From positions 20,459 to 84,458 of the forward strand of contig CAINDP010000044.1 in the NCBI GenBank assembly GCA_903847405.1: 64,000 bases of DNA. The letters are read 5' to 3'. This DNA is from an uncultured Myxococcales bacterium. GTDB taxonomy: Bacteria; Myxococcota_A; UBA9042; DTJE01. The position numbers were made by a program, and so were the translations under genes. The notes beneath the pieces are model-generated. The model was not told the DNA's origin and made no database searches. It saw nothing but the letters and a program-made list of their open reading frames with translations. Shown in pieces: positions 38,151 to 48,705 of the stretch; the stretch's first letter is position 1, and every line of letters starts with the position of its first letter.

Positions 38151-38236
38151 TGTTCCTCTCGAGCGCGCAGGCGCAGGCGACGGGTTTCCTCAGGAAACTC
38201 TCGCCGTAGCCGAAGCCGACTCGGGACGATCCAATG
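38151..38236 (+). repeat. dispersed structured repeat copy B
   Basis: gagcgcgcaggcgcaggcgacgggtttcctcaggaaactctcgccgtagccgaagccgactcgggacgatccaatg; matches copies A, C, D, E. Confidence 0.92.
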
Positions 38237-38358
38237 TACGACGGGGGAGGGGGGTGGTCAACGTGACGGCCATCCGGCCGAAGGCGCAAGGGCGGACACC
38301 GGGCGCGCGATGGTCGTCCGATTGACAGCAACCGGGGCCGCCGCTAGCATCCGCGACC

Positions 38359-39342
38359 ATGAAGAAGCGCATCCTTTCCGGGATCCAGCCCTCAGGTCGC
38401 CTGCATGTCGGAAACTGGTTCGGCGCGATCCGCCAGCACGTGAGGCTGCAGGACGAAGGCCACGACTGTTTCTACTTCGTGGCCAACTACCACGCGTTGA
38501 CGTCCACGCAGGACCGCGAGCGTCTGACCGACGCGACGCGGCACATCGTGATGGGCTACCTGGCCCTGGGCATCGATCCGGAACGCAGCACGCTGTTCCT
38601 GCAGAGCGACGTGCCCCAGGTGGTCGAACTGGCGTGGTTCCTGAACTGCGTCTGCCCGATGGGCCTGCTGGAGCGCGCGACGTCCTACAAGGACAAGGTG
38701 GCGCGCGGCATGATGGCGAACGTCGGGTTGTTTGCCTACCCGGTCCTGCAGGCGGCGGACATCACGGCGTACGACGCGAACCTGGTGCCGGTGGGCGCGG
38801 ATCAAAAGCAGCACCTGGAAATCACGCGGGACCTGGTCGGCAAGCTGAACCAGGTGTACGGCGCGAACCTGCTGGTCGAACCCGAACCGTTCATCGTGGA
38901 ATCGGTGGCGGTCGTGCCGGGGCTGGACGGCCAGAAGATGTCGAAGTCCTACGACAACACCATCGAGATCTTCACGGCCCCGAAGGCGACGTCCAAGCGC
39001 GTGATGCAGATCGTGACGGACTCGACGCCCCTGGAAGACCCGAAGGACCCGGCGACGTGCAACGTGTTCGCGCTGCTGAAGCTGTTCGCGACCGCGGAAG
39101 AAACGGCGGAAATCGCCGATTCGTACCGCCGCGGGGGGTACGGGTACGGACACGCCAAGAAGCGCCTGGGCGAACTGGTCAACGAGGCCTTCGGGCCTGC
39201 CCGGGAGCGCTATGCCGAACTGGAGGCCCACCCCGATCACGTGACCGACGTGATGCGCGAGGGGGGGAAGAAGGCGAGGGCGGTGGCGGAAGCGACCCTG
39301 GCCCGCGTTCGCGAAGCCGCCGGGATCCTCACGAACCGCTGA
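38359..39342 (+). CDS. trpS: tryptophan--tRNA ligase
   Basis: MKKRILSGIQPSGRLHVGNWFGAI (HVGN motif), KMSKS motif, DQKQHLEITRDL. Confidence 0.96.
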   Translation: MKKRILSGIQPSGRLHVGNWFGAIRQHVRLQDEGHDCFYFVANYHALTSTQDRERLTDATRHIVMGYLALGIDPERSTLFLQSDVPQVVELAWFLNCVCPMGLLERATSYKDKVARGMMANVGLFAYPVLQAADITAYDANLVPVGADQKQHLEITRDLVGKLNQVYGANLLVEPEPFIVESVAVVPGLDGQKMSKSYDNTIEIFTAPKATSKRVMQIVTDSTPLEDPKDPATCNVFALLKLFATAEETAEIADSYRRGGYGYGHAKKRLGELVNEAFGPARERYAELEAHPDHVTDVMREGGKKARAVAEATLARVREAAGILTNR

Positions 39343-39375
39343 CGGGCGTCCGGCGCCGTCGCCCGGTCCTGCACC

Positions 39376-40995
39376 TCACGAATCCCACCCACGCCCCGGT
39401 TCGATGCGGGCCCACCGCGACACGATCGACTCCGCAGCCCGCAGGCCGTCCACCGCGGCAGACACGATCCCGCCCGCGTGGCCGGCGCCCTCGCCCGCGG
39501 GGAACAGGCCCGCGATGGGGGATTCGCAGGCGTCGTCCCGGGGAATGCGGACCGGGGAGGACGTACGGGTTTCGACCCCCGTCAGGATCGCATCGGGTCG
39601 GGCGAACCCGGCCATGCGGCGGTCCAGGAAGGGCAGGGCCGCGCGCAACGTGGCGGTCACGGGGCCGGGCAGGCACGCCGAAAGGTCGCAGGGCCGGACG
39701 CCCCGGGGGAAGGACGGCGCGATCCGACCGAAGGTCGTGGAATCGCGGCCCGCCAGGAAGTCCCCGACGGTCTGGGCGGGGCCGACATGGCCGCCGCCGC
39801 CGGCCTCGAAGGCCAGGCGCTCGTGGTGTCGCTGGAATTCGGCGCCCGACAGGGGGGTGCCGCCGGGGAAGTCTTCCGGACCGACGGTGACCACCAGCGC
39901 GCTGTTGGCGTTGCGGCCGTCCCGGGCGTGGAGGCTCATGCCGTTCGTGACGACGTGTCCCGGTTCGCTGCAGGCCGCGACCACGGTTCCGCCCGGGCAC
40001 ATGCAGAAGGTGTACGCACCGCGGCCCGACGGGGCCTGCCAGGCCAACTGGTACGATGCGGGCCCCAGGCGCGGGTGTCCGGCCAGATCGCGGTACTGGG
40101 CGCGGTCGATGTCCGCCTGGAGGTGCTCGATGCGGACACCCACGGCGAAGGCCTTGGGCTCCAGCGCCAGACCGCGCCGGACCAGCATGGCGAACGTGTC
40201 CCGCGCGCTGTGGCCGATGGCGAGGATCGCCGCGCCGCAGGGGATCCGCTCGCCCCCCCCGACCTCGACGCCGACGATGCGGCCTCCTTCGACGATCAGG
40301 TCCGTGACCGGCGCGTTGAAGCGGACCTCCGCGCCCAGGTCCAGCAGCGTCGCCCTCAGGACGCGGATCACGTCCCGGAGGCGATCGGTGCCCACGTGGG
40401 GGCGCCAGGACCAGGCGACCTCGTCGGGGGCCCCCGCGCGGACCAGTTCGTCGGTCACCAGGGCGCATCGCGGGTCCTTGATGCGTGTGGTCAGTTTTCC
40501 GTCGCTGAAGGTTCCGGCGCCGCCCTCGCCGAACTGCACGTTGCTGTCGGGGTCCAGGACGCCGGTGCTCCAGAACCGCGCGACCGCCCCGACGCGGGCC
40601 TCCACCGGATCGCCGCGTTCCAGCAGGATCGGCCGGTAGCCCAGGCGTGCCAGCAGCAGCCCGGCGAACAGACCCGCGGGCCCGGTGCCGATGACGACCG
40701 GGCGCGCGGCCAGGACCTGCGTGCCGGACGGGGGCGGGGCATAGTGGAAGTCGGGGGTCGGCTCGACGTCGGCATCGCCGTGCAGGCAGGCGAGGGCGCC
40801 GGCCTCGTCCCGGACCGCGACGTCCACGGACAGGACGAAGGCCAGGGCGCCCCGGCGGCGGGCGTCGACGGAGCGGCGGACCACGCGCAGCGACCGGATC
40901 CGGCCGGTTCCCACGCGCAGGCGGGCCGCGACGATACCCAGGACCTTGTCGTCGTCGGCTTCGACCGGCACCCGGACACCGGACACGCGGATCAC
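39376..40995 (-). CDS. FAD-dependent dehydrogenase (COG2509-like)
   Basis: RPVVIGTGPAGLFAGLLLARLGYRPILLERGDPVEARV; GEGGAGTFSDGKLTTRIKD; C-terminal LFPAGEGAGHAGGIVSAAVDGLRAAE. Confidence 0.9.
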   Translation of the reverse strand: MIRVSGVRVPVEADDDKVLGIVAARLRVGTGRIRSLRVVRRSVDARRRGALAFVLSVDVAVRDEAGALACLHGDADVEPTPDFHYAPPPSGTQVLAARPVVIGTGPAGLFAGLLLARLGYRPILLERGDPVEARVGAVARFWSTGVLDPDSNVQFGEGGAGTFSDGKLTTRIKDPRCALVTDELVRAGAPDEVAWSWRPHVGTDRLRDVIRVLRATLLDLGAEVRFNAPVTDLIVEGGRIVGVEVGGGERIPCGAAILAIGHSARDTFAMLVRRGLALEPKAFAVGVRIEHLQADIDRAQYRDLAGHPRLGPASYQLAWQAPSGRGAYTFCMCPGGTVVAACSEPGHVVTNGMSLHARDGRNANSALVVTVGPEDFPGGTPLSGAEFQRHHERLAFEAGGGGHVGPAQTVGDFLAGRDSTTFGRIAPSFPRGVRPCDLSACLPGPVTATLRAALPFLDRRMAGFARPDAILTGVETRTSSPVRIPRDDACESPIAGLFPAGEGAGHAGGIVSAAVDGLRAAESIVSRWARIEPGRGWDS

Positions 40996-41009
40996 CAGGA
41001 CCTCCAGCG

Positions 41010-43361
41010 CTAGGGCTTGGCAGCCGTTTCGGGAGCCGGGCACTTGTCGCGCGCCGACGGCATCTCCTTGCCCGGTGGGTGCTCGATCGGCTCGCGCGTC
41101 ATGACGGCGAAGGTGCTCAGGATGTCCCTCGGATCCCGGCGACCCGGGCGCGACACCAGCGTCGTATCGACGGCGTAGGACCCGTCGTCCTGCCGCTTCA
41201 CCACGATCGCGTGCTCCGATTCGTCCAGGACCATGACGGGCATGGTCACGCCCTTGCCGTCCCAGACCCAGTTCGCGATTCGCTGGCTCATGCGCCGGAA
41301 GTTCCACTTCAGTTTCAGGCGGTACTCGCCCGCGGGGACCTCCGGCAACCGCAGTTCGACGACGTCCTCGACCGATCCGAAGGGCTCCAGGACGCGCTTG
41401 CCGATGATCTTCGCAATCTTCCAGAACTCGTGACGCACCAGGGGGCGGCCCTGGGCATCCTCGACCCCCCGGCATCCCAGGATCGGCGACCGGGGATCGA
41501 CGAAGTTGTCGGCGTCCAGCGCCCCCATGCGGTCCACCACGGCCCCGGCGGAATCCAGCAGTTCCGCCTCCAGCCAGATTTCCTGCACGTCGATGGGCCC
41601 CGACGGGAAGTTGTGGCCGACCCGCGCGTTCGAGGTCGTGACGTCCACCCGCAGGCCCCGGGCGGGCGTGAGGCTTTCCGACACCTTCGCGACCATGTCG
41701 ATGATCGGCCCGGCGCTGAGGAAGAACATCGTGGCGAAGTACCGCCGGATTTCCTTCAGGCTGCCCAGGGTGAACGGGTTGATTTCCCCGGCGGGATTCC
41801 TGCTGAACAGGTAGGCGCACGGATCGGCCAGCACCTCGTAGGCCCCGGTATCCAGATCCCCGGCGATGTACCGGGTGGTGTAGTCGATGAAGTCCTGGAC
41901 GTACACGGCGTCCTCGGGCGCCACCTTGGCGCCCAGCAGCAGGTCGGAATTGATCCCCAGGAACCGGTGGTCGAAGAACGTGTACCCGTTCTCGTCCATC
42001 TGGAACCGGGGCATGTGGCAATCCACGCAGTTCAGGACCTCGCTCCACTCGCTGTTGCGCCACTGGTCGAACAGGGTGTGCAGCGTCGCGGGCGGCCCCC
42101 CCGTGACCTCGGAGGGCATGTGGACCAGGTGGCACGTGATGCAGTACTCCGAGCCACGGTACAGGGACTTCCGCCGGAAGTCGCGCAGGTGGCTGCGCGG
42201 GTCCAGGTGCAGCGCCGCGTCATGCCGGGCACGGTCGCGGGACCCCGGAGCGCCGTTCTCGTCGGGGTAGGGCACGGGCGCCTTGATCGTGTACAGGCCG
42301 TTGCCGCGTTCGGCGTCGTAGGTGGTGATCGAGTGGCATGCCGGGCACGAGATCCCTTCCGGGTTGTCGTAGCGCCCCGACGCGTACAGGGCCTCCGCGC
42401 CCGGCGTCAGGGCCGCGATGGGGTCGTGGCAGTTGATGCAGGTCCGGACGTATTCGGTCCCCTCCATCTCGATGAACAGGGCGACCTCCTTCTGGAAGAA
42501 GGCGTTGTCGACCGAGAAGCGATGGGAGGAACCCCGCCACTGGTTGGTGATGTCGTTGTGGCACCCGGGCCCGCCGCATCGCAACGAACCGCCCAGGGGC
42601 GGGTGCGCGTTCGGCTTCAACTGCCCCACGTCGGCCGTCCTCTCGACGGTCGACAGCACGTCCGGCCGGGTCTTGTCGACCTCGGCGCTGCGGTCGATCT
42701 GCTTGGCGTAGTAAAGCCAGCCCACGACCACCAGGAACGCCAGCAGCGCCGCGCTGGACGCCATCCGGGCGACAGGGGCCAGGGGACGGATGCGACGGGC
42801 CGCGAACCAGACCACCAGCAGCGGCAGCGCCAGTCCGTGGATCCGGTGGAACATCAGCATGACGGGGCTGCAGGCGACGGCGATCAGCAGGCCTGTCAGG
42901 AGGCTCTGCAGCAGCACGGCGAAATCCAGGTATGTCCGGCGCGCCTGCAGCAGCGCGGCCGCGGTCGCGCCCTGCCGCGCCATCACCCGGCGGGTCCACC
43001 GCCAGTCCAGCAGCAGGACGGTCGACGTGCAGGCCAGCAGCATTTCCCCCGTGAACGGAACGAAGTTGCTGAAGATCACCAGGGCCAGAACCGGGATCTT
43101 CCACAGCGCGTACCGCAGGCCCAGGGCCCTGCGGAATCGCCGGAAGGCCAGGACCAGGAACGACACCAGGGCCAGGCTGCCCAGGAACACGTGGACCTGC
43201 AGCCGGTCGATGGTCCCGTGGTCCACCTTCAACTGCGGGAACAGTGACAGCCCGTTCAGGCCGGTCAGCGCCAGCAGCGTGAAGACGGCGATTCCGAGCC
43301 GGCCGTCGGGGCCGCGCAGGGTGGCAAGATGATGACGGAAGCGTGACCCGATCTTCATCAC
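41010..43361 (-). CDS. membrane-fused multihaem c-type cytochrome
   Basis: Several N-terminal TM helices, then CGGPGCH (CX4CH), CINCH, CPACH, CITCH and CVDCH. Confidence 0.88.
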   Translation of the reverse strand: MMKIGSRFRHHLATLRGPDGRLGIAVFTLLALTGLNGLSLFPQLKVDHGTIDRLQVHVFLGSLALVSFLVLAFRRFRRALGLRYALWKIPVLALVIFSNFVPFTGEMLLACTSTVLLLDWRWTRRVMARQGATAAALLQARRTYLDFAVLLQSLLTGLLIAVACSPVMLMFHRIHGLALPLLVVWFAARRIRPLAPVARMASSAALLAFLVVVGWLYYAKQIDRSAEVDKTRPDVLSTVERTADVGQLKPNAHPPLGGSLRCGGPGCHNDITNQWRGSSHRFSVDNAFFQKEVALFIEMEGTEYVRTCINCHDPIAALTPGAEALYASGRYDNPEGISCPACHSITTYDAERGNGLYTIKAPVPYPDENGAPGSRDRARHDAALHLDPRSHLRDFRRKSLYRGSEYCITCHLVHMPSEVTGGPPATLHTLFDQWRNSEWSEVLNCVDCHMPRFQMDENGYTFFDHRFLGINSDLLLGAKVAPEDAVYVQDFIDYTTRYIAGDLDTGAYEVLADPCAYLFSRNPAGEINPFTLGSLKEIRRYFATMFFLSAGPIIDMVAKVSESLTPARGLRVDVTTSNARVGHNFPSGPIDVQEIWLEAELLDSAGAVVDRMGALDADNFVDPRSPILGCRGVEDAQGRPLVRHEFWKIAKIIGKRVLEPFGSVEDVVELRLPEVPAGEYRLKLKWNFRRMSQRIANWVWDGKGVTMPVMVLDESEHAIVVKRQDDGSYAVDTTLVSRPGRRDPRDILSTFAVMTREPIEHPPGKEMPSARDKCPAPETAAKP

Positions 43362-43464
43362 GATCTCCCGGGAGGCCGGCAGTATTGACTCCGGCGGCCC
43401 GGCAGGTCAAGTGGCGCGCATGCCGGTTCTTGCCCGTCGGGTCGCGGCGGGTGTATTCCAGCCT

Positions 43465-43550
43465 TTGTTCCTCCCGAGCGCGCAGGCGCAGGCGATGGGT
43501 TTCCGCAGGAAACTCTCGCCGGAGCCGAAGCCGACTCGGGACGATCCAAC
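43465..43550 (+). repeat. dispersed structured repeat copy C
   Basis: tgttcctcccgagcgcgcaggcgcaggcgatgggtttccgcaggaaactctcgccggagccgaagccgactcgggacgatccaac. Confidence 0.93.
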
Positions 43551-43589
43551 AGAGGCCGGCGTTCTCCAGCCCGCCCGCGCGAGGGGACC

Positions 43590-44579
43590 ATGGCGTTCGA
43601 CTACGAGCGGTTCAACCGGCGATACGGCCCGTGGATCTCGCTGGGACTGGGCGTGACGACCGTGGTGTTCGTTCGTCGCGGAGCCGGGTACGCCCCGGTG
43701 GCCGCGGCATTCCTGATCGTGGGGTGGGTGCTGGCGCTGGCCCTGCGCCGCTGGCTGGATGCGTCGAAGAAGGCGGGGGACCAGGCGCAGCCGGGGCGCA
43801 TTCGCAGATTGCTGCCGGCCGCGGCGGCCACGGCCTCGGTCGGCCTGTACCAGAACGTACTCTTCTACCTGGTCCCCATCTGGGCGGCCTCGGCGACCTG
43901 GCCCACGGTGAACGTGGTGTTCCCGGTCCTCCTGGCGGCCATGGCGCTGTTCAGTTGCTTCGAGTACCCCTACCGCGCCTACGTGCTGGACCGGCCGCCC
44001 GTGCTGGGCGTCTTCAGCGCCGTCACGCTGTTCGCGGCCCTGGTGCCCGCGTTCACGGTGCTGCTGGACGTTCCGTTGCGCATGGCGCTGGCCGGCGCCG
44101 CGGTCGTCGCCGGGCTGGCATCCGCCGCGGGGGTCGTGCCGGCGCGGCGCCTGGGCTGGCGCAAGGGATTGCCGGTGTTCCTGGGCGCCCTGGGCCTGTC
44201 CCTGGGGATCCTGGTGTCGTCGGGGCCGTACCTGCCTCCCGTGCCCGTCGTCTGCGTCGGGCATGACGCGGGAACCGCCATCGCGCAGCGGGAACTGGTC
44301 GGACGCGCCGGGTCGTTCCCGACGGGGACCCGCCGGGTCTACGCGTGGTTTTCCGTGGCCGCCCCGGCCCGCTGGCGCCAGCCCGTGCAGTTCCACTGGT
44401 TCCACGACGGCGTTTCGTCGGGGAATCCCATCGATCACGAGGTCACGGGCGGGCGCGAGACGGGCTTTCGCACCTGGACCTGGCGGAACGCTCCGGCGGC
44501 GGGGAACTGGCGCGTCGACCTGGTGACCGACTCGGATCAACTGGTCGGGCGCGTCCGGTTCCGCGTGGAAGAGCCCTGA
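43590..44579 (+). CDS. DUF5924/DUF2914-like membrane protein
   Basis: N-terminal TM domain; C-terminal RVYAWFSVAAPARWRQPVQFHWFHDG...GFRTWTWRNAPAAGNWRVDLVTDSDQLVGRVRFRVEEP is DUF2914-like. Confidence 0.82.
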   Translation: MAFDYERFNRRYGPWISLGLGVTTVVFVRRGAGYAPVAAAFLIVGWVLALALRRWLDASKKAGDQAQPGRIRRLLPAAAATASVGLYQNVLFYLVPIWAASATWPTVNVVFPVLLAAMALFSCFEYPYRAYVLDRPPVLGVFSAVTLFAALVPAFTVLLDVPLRMALAGAAVVAGLASAAGVVPARRLGWRKGLPVFLGALGLSLGILVSSGPYLPPVPVVCVGHDAGTAIAQRELVGRAGSFPTGTRRVYAWFSVAAPARWRQPVQFHWFHDGVSSGNPIDHEVTGGRETGFRTWTWRNAPAAGNWRVDLVTDSDQLVGRVRFRVEEP

Positions 44580-44580
44580 T

Positions 44581-44682
44581 TTGTTGGACCGTCCCGAGTC
44601 GGCTCCGGCTCCAGCGAGAGTTTCCTGCGGAAACCCATCCCGTCGCCTGAAGGCTCGGCCGCCTGCGCGCTCGGGAGGCGCA
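44581..44682 (-). repeat. dispersed structured repeat copy D (inverted relative to C, with ~20-bp internal insertion)
   Basis: ttggaccgtcccgagtcggctccggctccagcgagagtttcctgcggaaacccatc...gcctgcgcgctcgggagg. Confidence 0.92.
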
Positions 44683-44743
44683 ATTGACAGATCGGCCGGG
44701 AAACCACGATTCTTGCACCGTCGACCCCGATTCGAGGTGCGCC

Positions 44744-47140
44744 GTGGCACGGTCCGGCCCCCGTCTGGCGTGGATTCCCTGGCTGTGCGCAGCCGCGATG
44801 GTGTGCCGGGCCGGATCGGCCGACGCCACGCCCCTGCTGCGCTTCCAGATCGATCAACCGGGCGACATCCTGCTGCTGGGCAACACGCTGGTCCAGGACT
44901 GCCGCACCGGCGTACCCGCCCCGGTCGTGGGAACGGTGGGCGATTGCGGGGGCGACGCCTCCACCTCCGAGGACACCGGCGCCGACGTCTTCTGGTCGGC
45001 GGACACGCCCGAATCCGGCAGCGCGACGGCGTCCGTCGGGATCGGCACGTCGGCAGCGCGCTCGTCGGCGGTCCTGGCGCTGCCTCCCGGCGCCGCCGTG
45101 ACCTACGCGCGCCTGTACTGGTCGGCTCCGCGCGCCCTGGACGATCCGATCGCCACGATCGAGGTCCCCGGAGGAACCCGCCAGGATGTCGTGGCTGACG
45201 CGACGTTCACCGCCGCGCGGCCCTCCACGCCCGACACCCGCTTCTACCAGTCCACCGCCGACGTGACGGCCCTGGTCCGGGACGCGACGCCCCCCGGCGG
45301 GACGACGACCTTCCGGGTCGGCGGCGTGGACAGCGTGGACATCGGGACCACCGTGGACGAAATGGCCTACGCCGCCTGGACGCTGGTCGTGGTCACCTCC
45401 GACCCGTCGCAGCCCAACCGCAACCTGACCCTCTTCGACGGCCTGGACGTGGTCGAAAAGAACTCGACGGCGCAGGTATCGATCACCGGGTTCCACGTGC
45501 CGTCCGGCTTCATCGACGCGCACCTGGGCGTTGTGGCCTACGAGGGCGACAGTGCCATTCCCGGGGATGCCCTGTCGTTCAACGGCGCGACGCTGTCCGA
45601 CGCCCAGAACCCTCCGAACAACTTCTTCAACGGGTCGCGCAGCACCCGGGGCGTCGCCCAGTCCATCGCGGGGGATCTGCCCCGCTTGACGGGCGCACCC
45701 GGCAGCCTGTCGGGGGTGGACCTGGACATCGTGGACGTCGGGCCCCTGCTGGCGCCGGGGGAAACCGAGGCCTTCATCCAGGCGTCGACGACCCAGGACG
45801 TGTTCCTGCTGGGCCTGTTCGTGACGTCGATCGCCACGCTGGAGCCGTCCTTCCAGACCACCACCAAGGCGGCCGTCGATCGGAACGGAGGCCTGGTGCT
45901 GCCGGGCGACGAAATCGAGTTCACCATCGTGGCGGCGAACACGGGCAACGACGCGGCGCTGGACGCCGTGCTGATGGACTCGCTGCAGGCGGGTTTGTCC
46001 TACGTTCCCGGAACGATCGAGGTCCTTGACGGGCGGAACGCGGGCGCCAAGACCGATGCGCGGTACGACGATCAGGGGGACTACCTGACGGGTTCCCACG
46101 CTGTGGCTGTGCGCCTGGGGTTGGACGCGGACGGCAACCTGGGAGGGCGGCTGGAACCCGGCGAGTCCGCCACGGTGCGATTCCGTGCGGTGTTCACGGG
46201 GGCGGTCGCCGGGGTGGTGCGGAACCAGGCGTCGATCCTGGCCCGGGGGTTGGGCGGCGCGCCGATGCGGTCCTGGGCCTCGGACGGGGATCCGGACCGG
46301 CCGGGGAGCCAGCCGACTGAATGGTCGTCCGATACGGACCAGGACGGGTTGCAGGATTCGGTCGAGTCGCGCCTGGGCACGCGGTTGGATGCCGTGGACT
46401 CGGACGGCGACGGGCGCGGGGACGCGATCGAAACCGATGGCGGGTTGCCGATCGACACCGACGGCGACGGCGGAATCGACGCCCTGGATCTGGACTCGGA
46501 CGGGGACGCCGCGCCGGATTCCCTGGAAGGATCGGCCGACCTGGACGGCGACGGCGTGCCGGACTGGCGGGATGCCGACGACGACGGCGACGGTGTTCCT
46601 TCGGCGATCGACAACTGTGCCGCGGTCGGGAACCCGGACCAGGCGGACGCCGACGGGGACGAAATCGGGGATGCCTGTGACACGCCGGTGGCCGAGGACC
46701 TCGTCGCGGAAAGCGATGGCGAAACGTCGCCGGACGTGGTGGAAGACGTTGCAGACGAGGGGAGCCCCGACCTGGACCCGGCCGACGCCCTGGAGGCCGT
46801 GGCGGAGGATGCCGGGCCGGCGGACGTCGAAGGGGATTCCAGCGTGCCGGAGGCGGACGGGGGAGCGGAGGGCGACCTTCCGGACCGCGCTCCCGAACGA
46901 TTCGATGCGGGCCCGGAGGCCGATGCGGGCGACAACGGCGGCAGTGATGCCGACGAAGACGACGACGCGACGCCGGTCGTGGAACCCGAGGGGCACCGTG
47001 GCGGCGGGTGCGCTGCGTCGAACGGTCCCGACCGGGGCGCAGTTCCGGGCATGGCTGCGGGACTGGCGTTGCTGCTGTGCGTCTGGGGTGGATTGCGTAG
47101 GTTCGGTTCCGGGCGCAGGGGGCGGGCAGGCGCCTGGTGA
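44744..47140 (+). CDS. surface protein with DUF11-like domain, thrombospondin type 3 repeats and MYXO-CTERM-like tail
   Basis: [45 protein letters not shown]...[25 protein letters not shown]-terminal GGGCAASNG...TM...[13 protein letters not shown] 44744 preferred over TTG 44684; start uncertain. Confidence 0.82.
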   Translation: MARSGPRLAWIPWLCAAAMVCRAGSADATPLLRFQIDQPGDILLLGNTLVQDCRTGVPAPVVGTVGDCGGDASTSEDTGADVFWSADTPESGSATASVGIGTSAARSSAVLALPPGAAVTYARLYWSAPRALDDPIATIEVPGGTRQDVVADATFTAARPSTPDTRFYQSTADVTALVRDATPPGGTTTFRVGGVDSVDIGTTVDEMAYAAWTLVVVTSDPSQPNRNLTLFDGLDVVEKNSTAQVSITGFHVPSGFIDAHLGVVAYEGDSAIPGDALSFNGATLSDAQNPPNNFFNGSRSTRGVAQSIAGDLPRLTGAPGSLSGVDLDIVDVGPLLAPGETEAFIQASTTQDVFLLGLFVTSIATLEPSFQTTTKAAVDRNGGLVLPGDEIEFTIVAANTGNDAALDAVLMDSLQAGLSYVPGTIEVLDGRNAGAKTDARYDDQGDYLTGSHAVAVRLGLDADGNLGGRLEPGESATVRFRAVFTGAVAGVVRNQASILARGLGGAPMRSWASDGDPDRPGSQPTEWSSDTDQDGLQDSVESRLGTRLDAVDSDGDGRGDAIETDGGLPIDTDGDGGIDALDLDSDGDAAPDSLEGSADLDGDGVPDWRDADDDGDGVPSAIDNCAAVGNPDQADADGDEIGDACDTPVAEDLVAESDGETSPDVVEDVADEGSPDLDPADALEAVAEDAGPADVEGDSSVPEADGGAEGDLPDRAPERFDAGPEADAGDNGGSDADEDDDATPVVEPEGHRGGGCAASNGPDRGAVPGMAAGLALLLCVWGGLRRFGSGRRGRAGAW

Positions 47141-47143
47141 GGC

Positions 47144-48619
47144 CTAGCGCCGGCGACGACCGCCGCTGCCACCCGCGCCACCGCCACCACCGGCCGGACG
47201 GTCGCCGGCGGGACGCGGCGGCCGATCCGACGGGCCCCGGTCGTTCTCCCGGTGCTTGGAGCCGTGGGAGTTCTCGGGCTGTTCCGAGAGGGGCTTGGAC
47301 GTCAGGAAGGCGTCGATCAGCGTGGCGACCAGGCTCTCGGAGTCCGGGTCGGCCATGATCTCGCGGGCCATGACCTGGAACTCGTCGGGGATGACGCGTC
47401 CGGCCTCGATCATTTCCTTCATTTCACGGATCCGACGATCGGCCAGCATCTTCAGGGTCTCCTCACGCGTGGGCGTTTCCAGCAGTTTCAACTTGATGCC
47501 GTAGGACCACTCCAGGCGGCGGATGGACGTGGTGTCCTTCAGGGTCAACAGCGAAATGGCGCGCCCGTGGCGATCCACGCGACCCGTGCGGCCCGTCCGG
47601 TGGATGTACTGCTGGACGTCGTCGGGCAGGTCGTAGTGGATGACGCAGGGCAGGAACGAAATGTCGATGCCGCGGGCGGCGATGTCGGTGGCGACCAGCA
47701 GGCGCTGGTGCCCGGCCTTCATGCGGGCCATCACGGTTTCGCGATCCGTCTGGCACAGGTCGCTGTTCAGCAGGGCCGCGTCGAAGCCGCGTCGGCGCAG
47801 GTACGACGTCACGGCCTCGGTGGTGTGGCGCATGTTGCAGAAGATGATCGCCGCGGAGGGATCCTCGGCCTCGATCACCCCCAGGAGGGTCCGCATCTTG
47901 GTCTGGGTCGGATCGACGGCGTAGGCCACGTTGTCGATGCGGTCCACGTCCACGCGATCCTGGGACAGGTTCACCTTGACGGGTTCGGGCATGTACTTGC
48001 GGATCAGGCCCTGGAGGTTCGGCGGCAGCGTGGCTGAGAACAGCAGCACCTGCTGCAGGCCGGTCAGGGCGTCGAGAACCTTTCGGATGTCCTCGTAGAA
48101 GCCCGCCGACAGCATTTCGTCGGCCTCGTCCAGGACCAGGGTTTCCACGGAGTCGGTGCGGAAGGTGCGCCGACGGTGGTGATCCAGCACGCGCCCCGGG
48201 GTTCCGACGACGAGGTGCACGCCCGCGTGCAGCTTTTCCAACTGCTCCGTGAAGCGCGTCCCGCCGTAGATGCACACCGACTCGAGGCCCGTCCCCACCG
48301 CCAGTTTTTCGATTTCCTGGTGGACCTGCAGGGCGAGTTCCCGGGTGGGCGCCAGGATCAATACCTGGGGCCTCCGGTCCTCGTAGCGGATCCGGTGGAG
48401 CAACGGCAGCCCGAAAGCCGCAGTCTTGCCACTTCCCGTGCGCGATTGCACGACCAGGTGCCTGCCTTCCTTGACGGGGGCGAAGCACGCGGCCTGCACG
48501 GGCAGGGGCGCCTTGTAACCGGCCTCGCGGACAGCCGTCAGGACGGACTCGCAGAGGCCCAGGGCCTCGAAGGTCGTCGTGGGGATATCGGGGAGGGTGT
48601 TTTCGTCTTGTTCCAGCAC
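47144..48619 (-). CDS. DEAD-box ATP-dependent RNA helicase
   Basis: VQSRTGSGKTAAFGLPLL, PTRELALQ, TPGRVLD, VLDEADEML, SATLP, RGIDI, HRTGRTGR; Gly/Arg-rich C-terminus. Confidence 0.96.
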   Translation of the reverse strand: MLEQDENTLPDIPTTTFEALGLCESVLTAVREAGYKAPLPVQAACFAPVKEGRHLVVQSRTGSGKTAAFGLPLLHRIRYEDRRPQVLILAPTRELALQVHQEIEKLAVGTGLESVCIYGGTRFTEQLEKLHAGVHLVVGTPGRVLDHHRRRTFRTDSVETLVLDEADEMLSAGFYEDIRKVLDALTGLQQVLLFSATLPPNLQGLIRKYMPEPVKVNLSQDRVDVDRIDNVAYAVDPTQTKMRTLLGVIEAEDPSAAIIFCNMRHTTEAVTSYLRRRGFDAALLNSDLCQTDRETVMARMKAGHQRLLVATDIAARGIDISFLPCVIHYDLPDDVQQYIHRTGRTGRVDRHGRAISLLTLKDTTSIRRLEWSYGIKLKLLETPTREETLKMLADRRIREMKEMIEAGRVIPDEFQVMAREIMADPDSESLVATLIDAFLTSKPLSEQPENSHGSKHRENDRGPSDRPPRPAGDRPAGGGGGAGGSGGRRRR

Positions 48620-48705
48620 GGCGGGGAGAATACCAGAACCCGCGGTTCATCGCAAGGAGGCCTTCGGGGCGAAGACCATCGCCTGCGTCTGCGTGCCCGG
48701 GCGGG

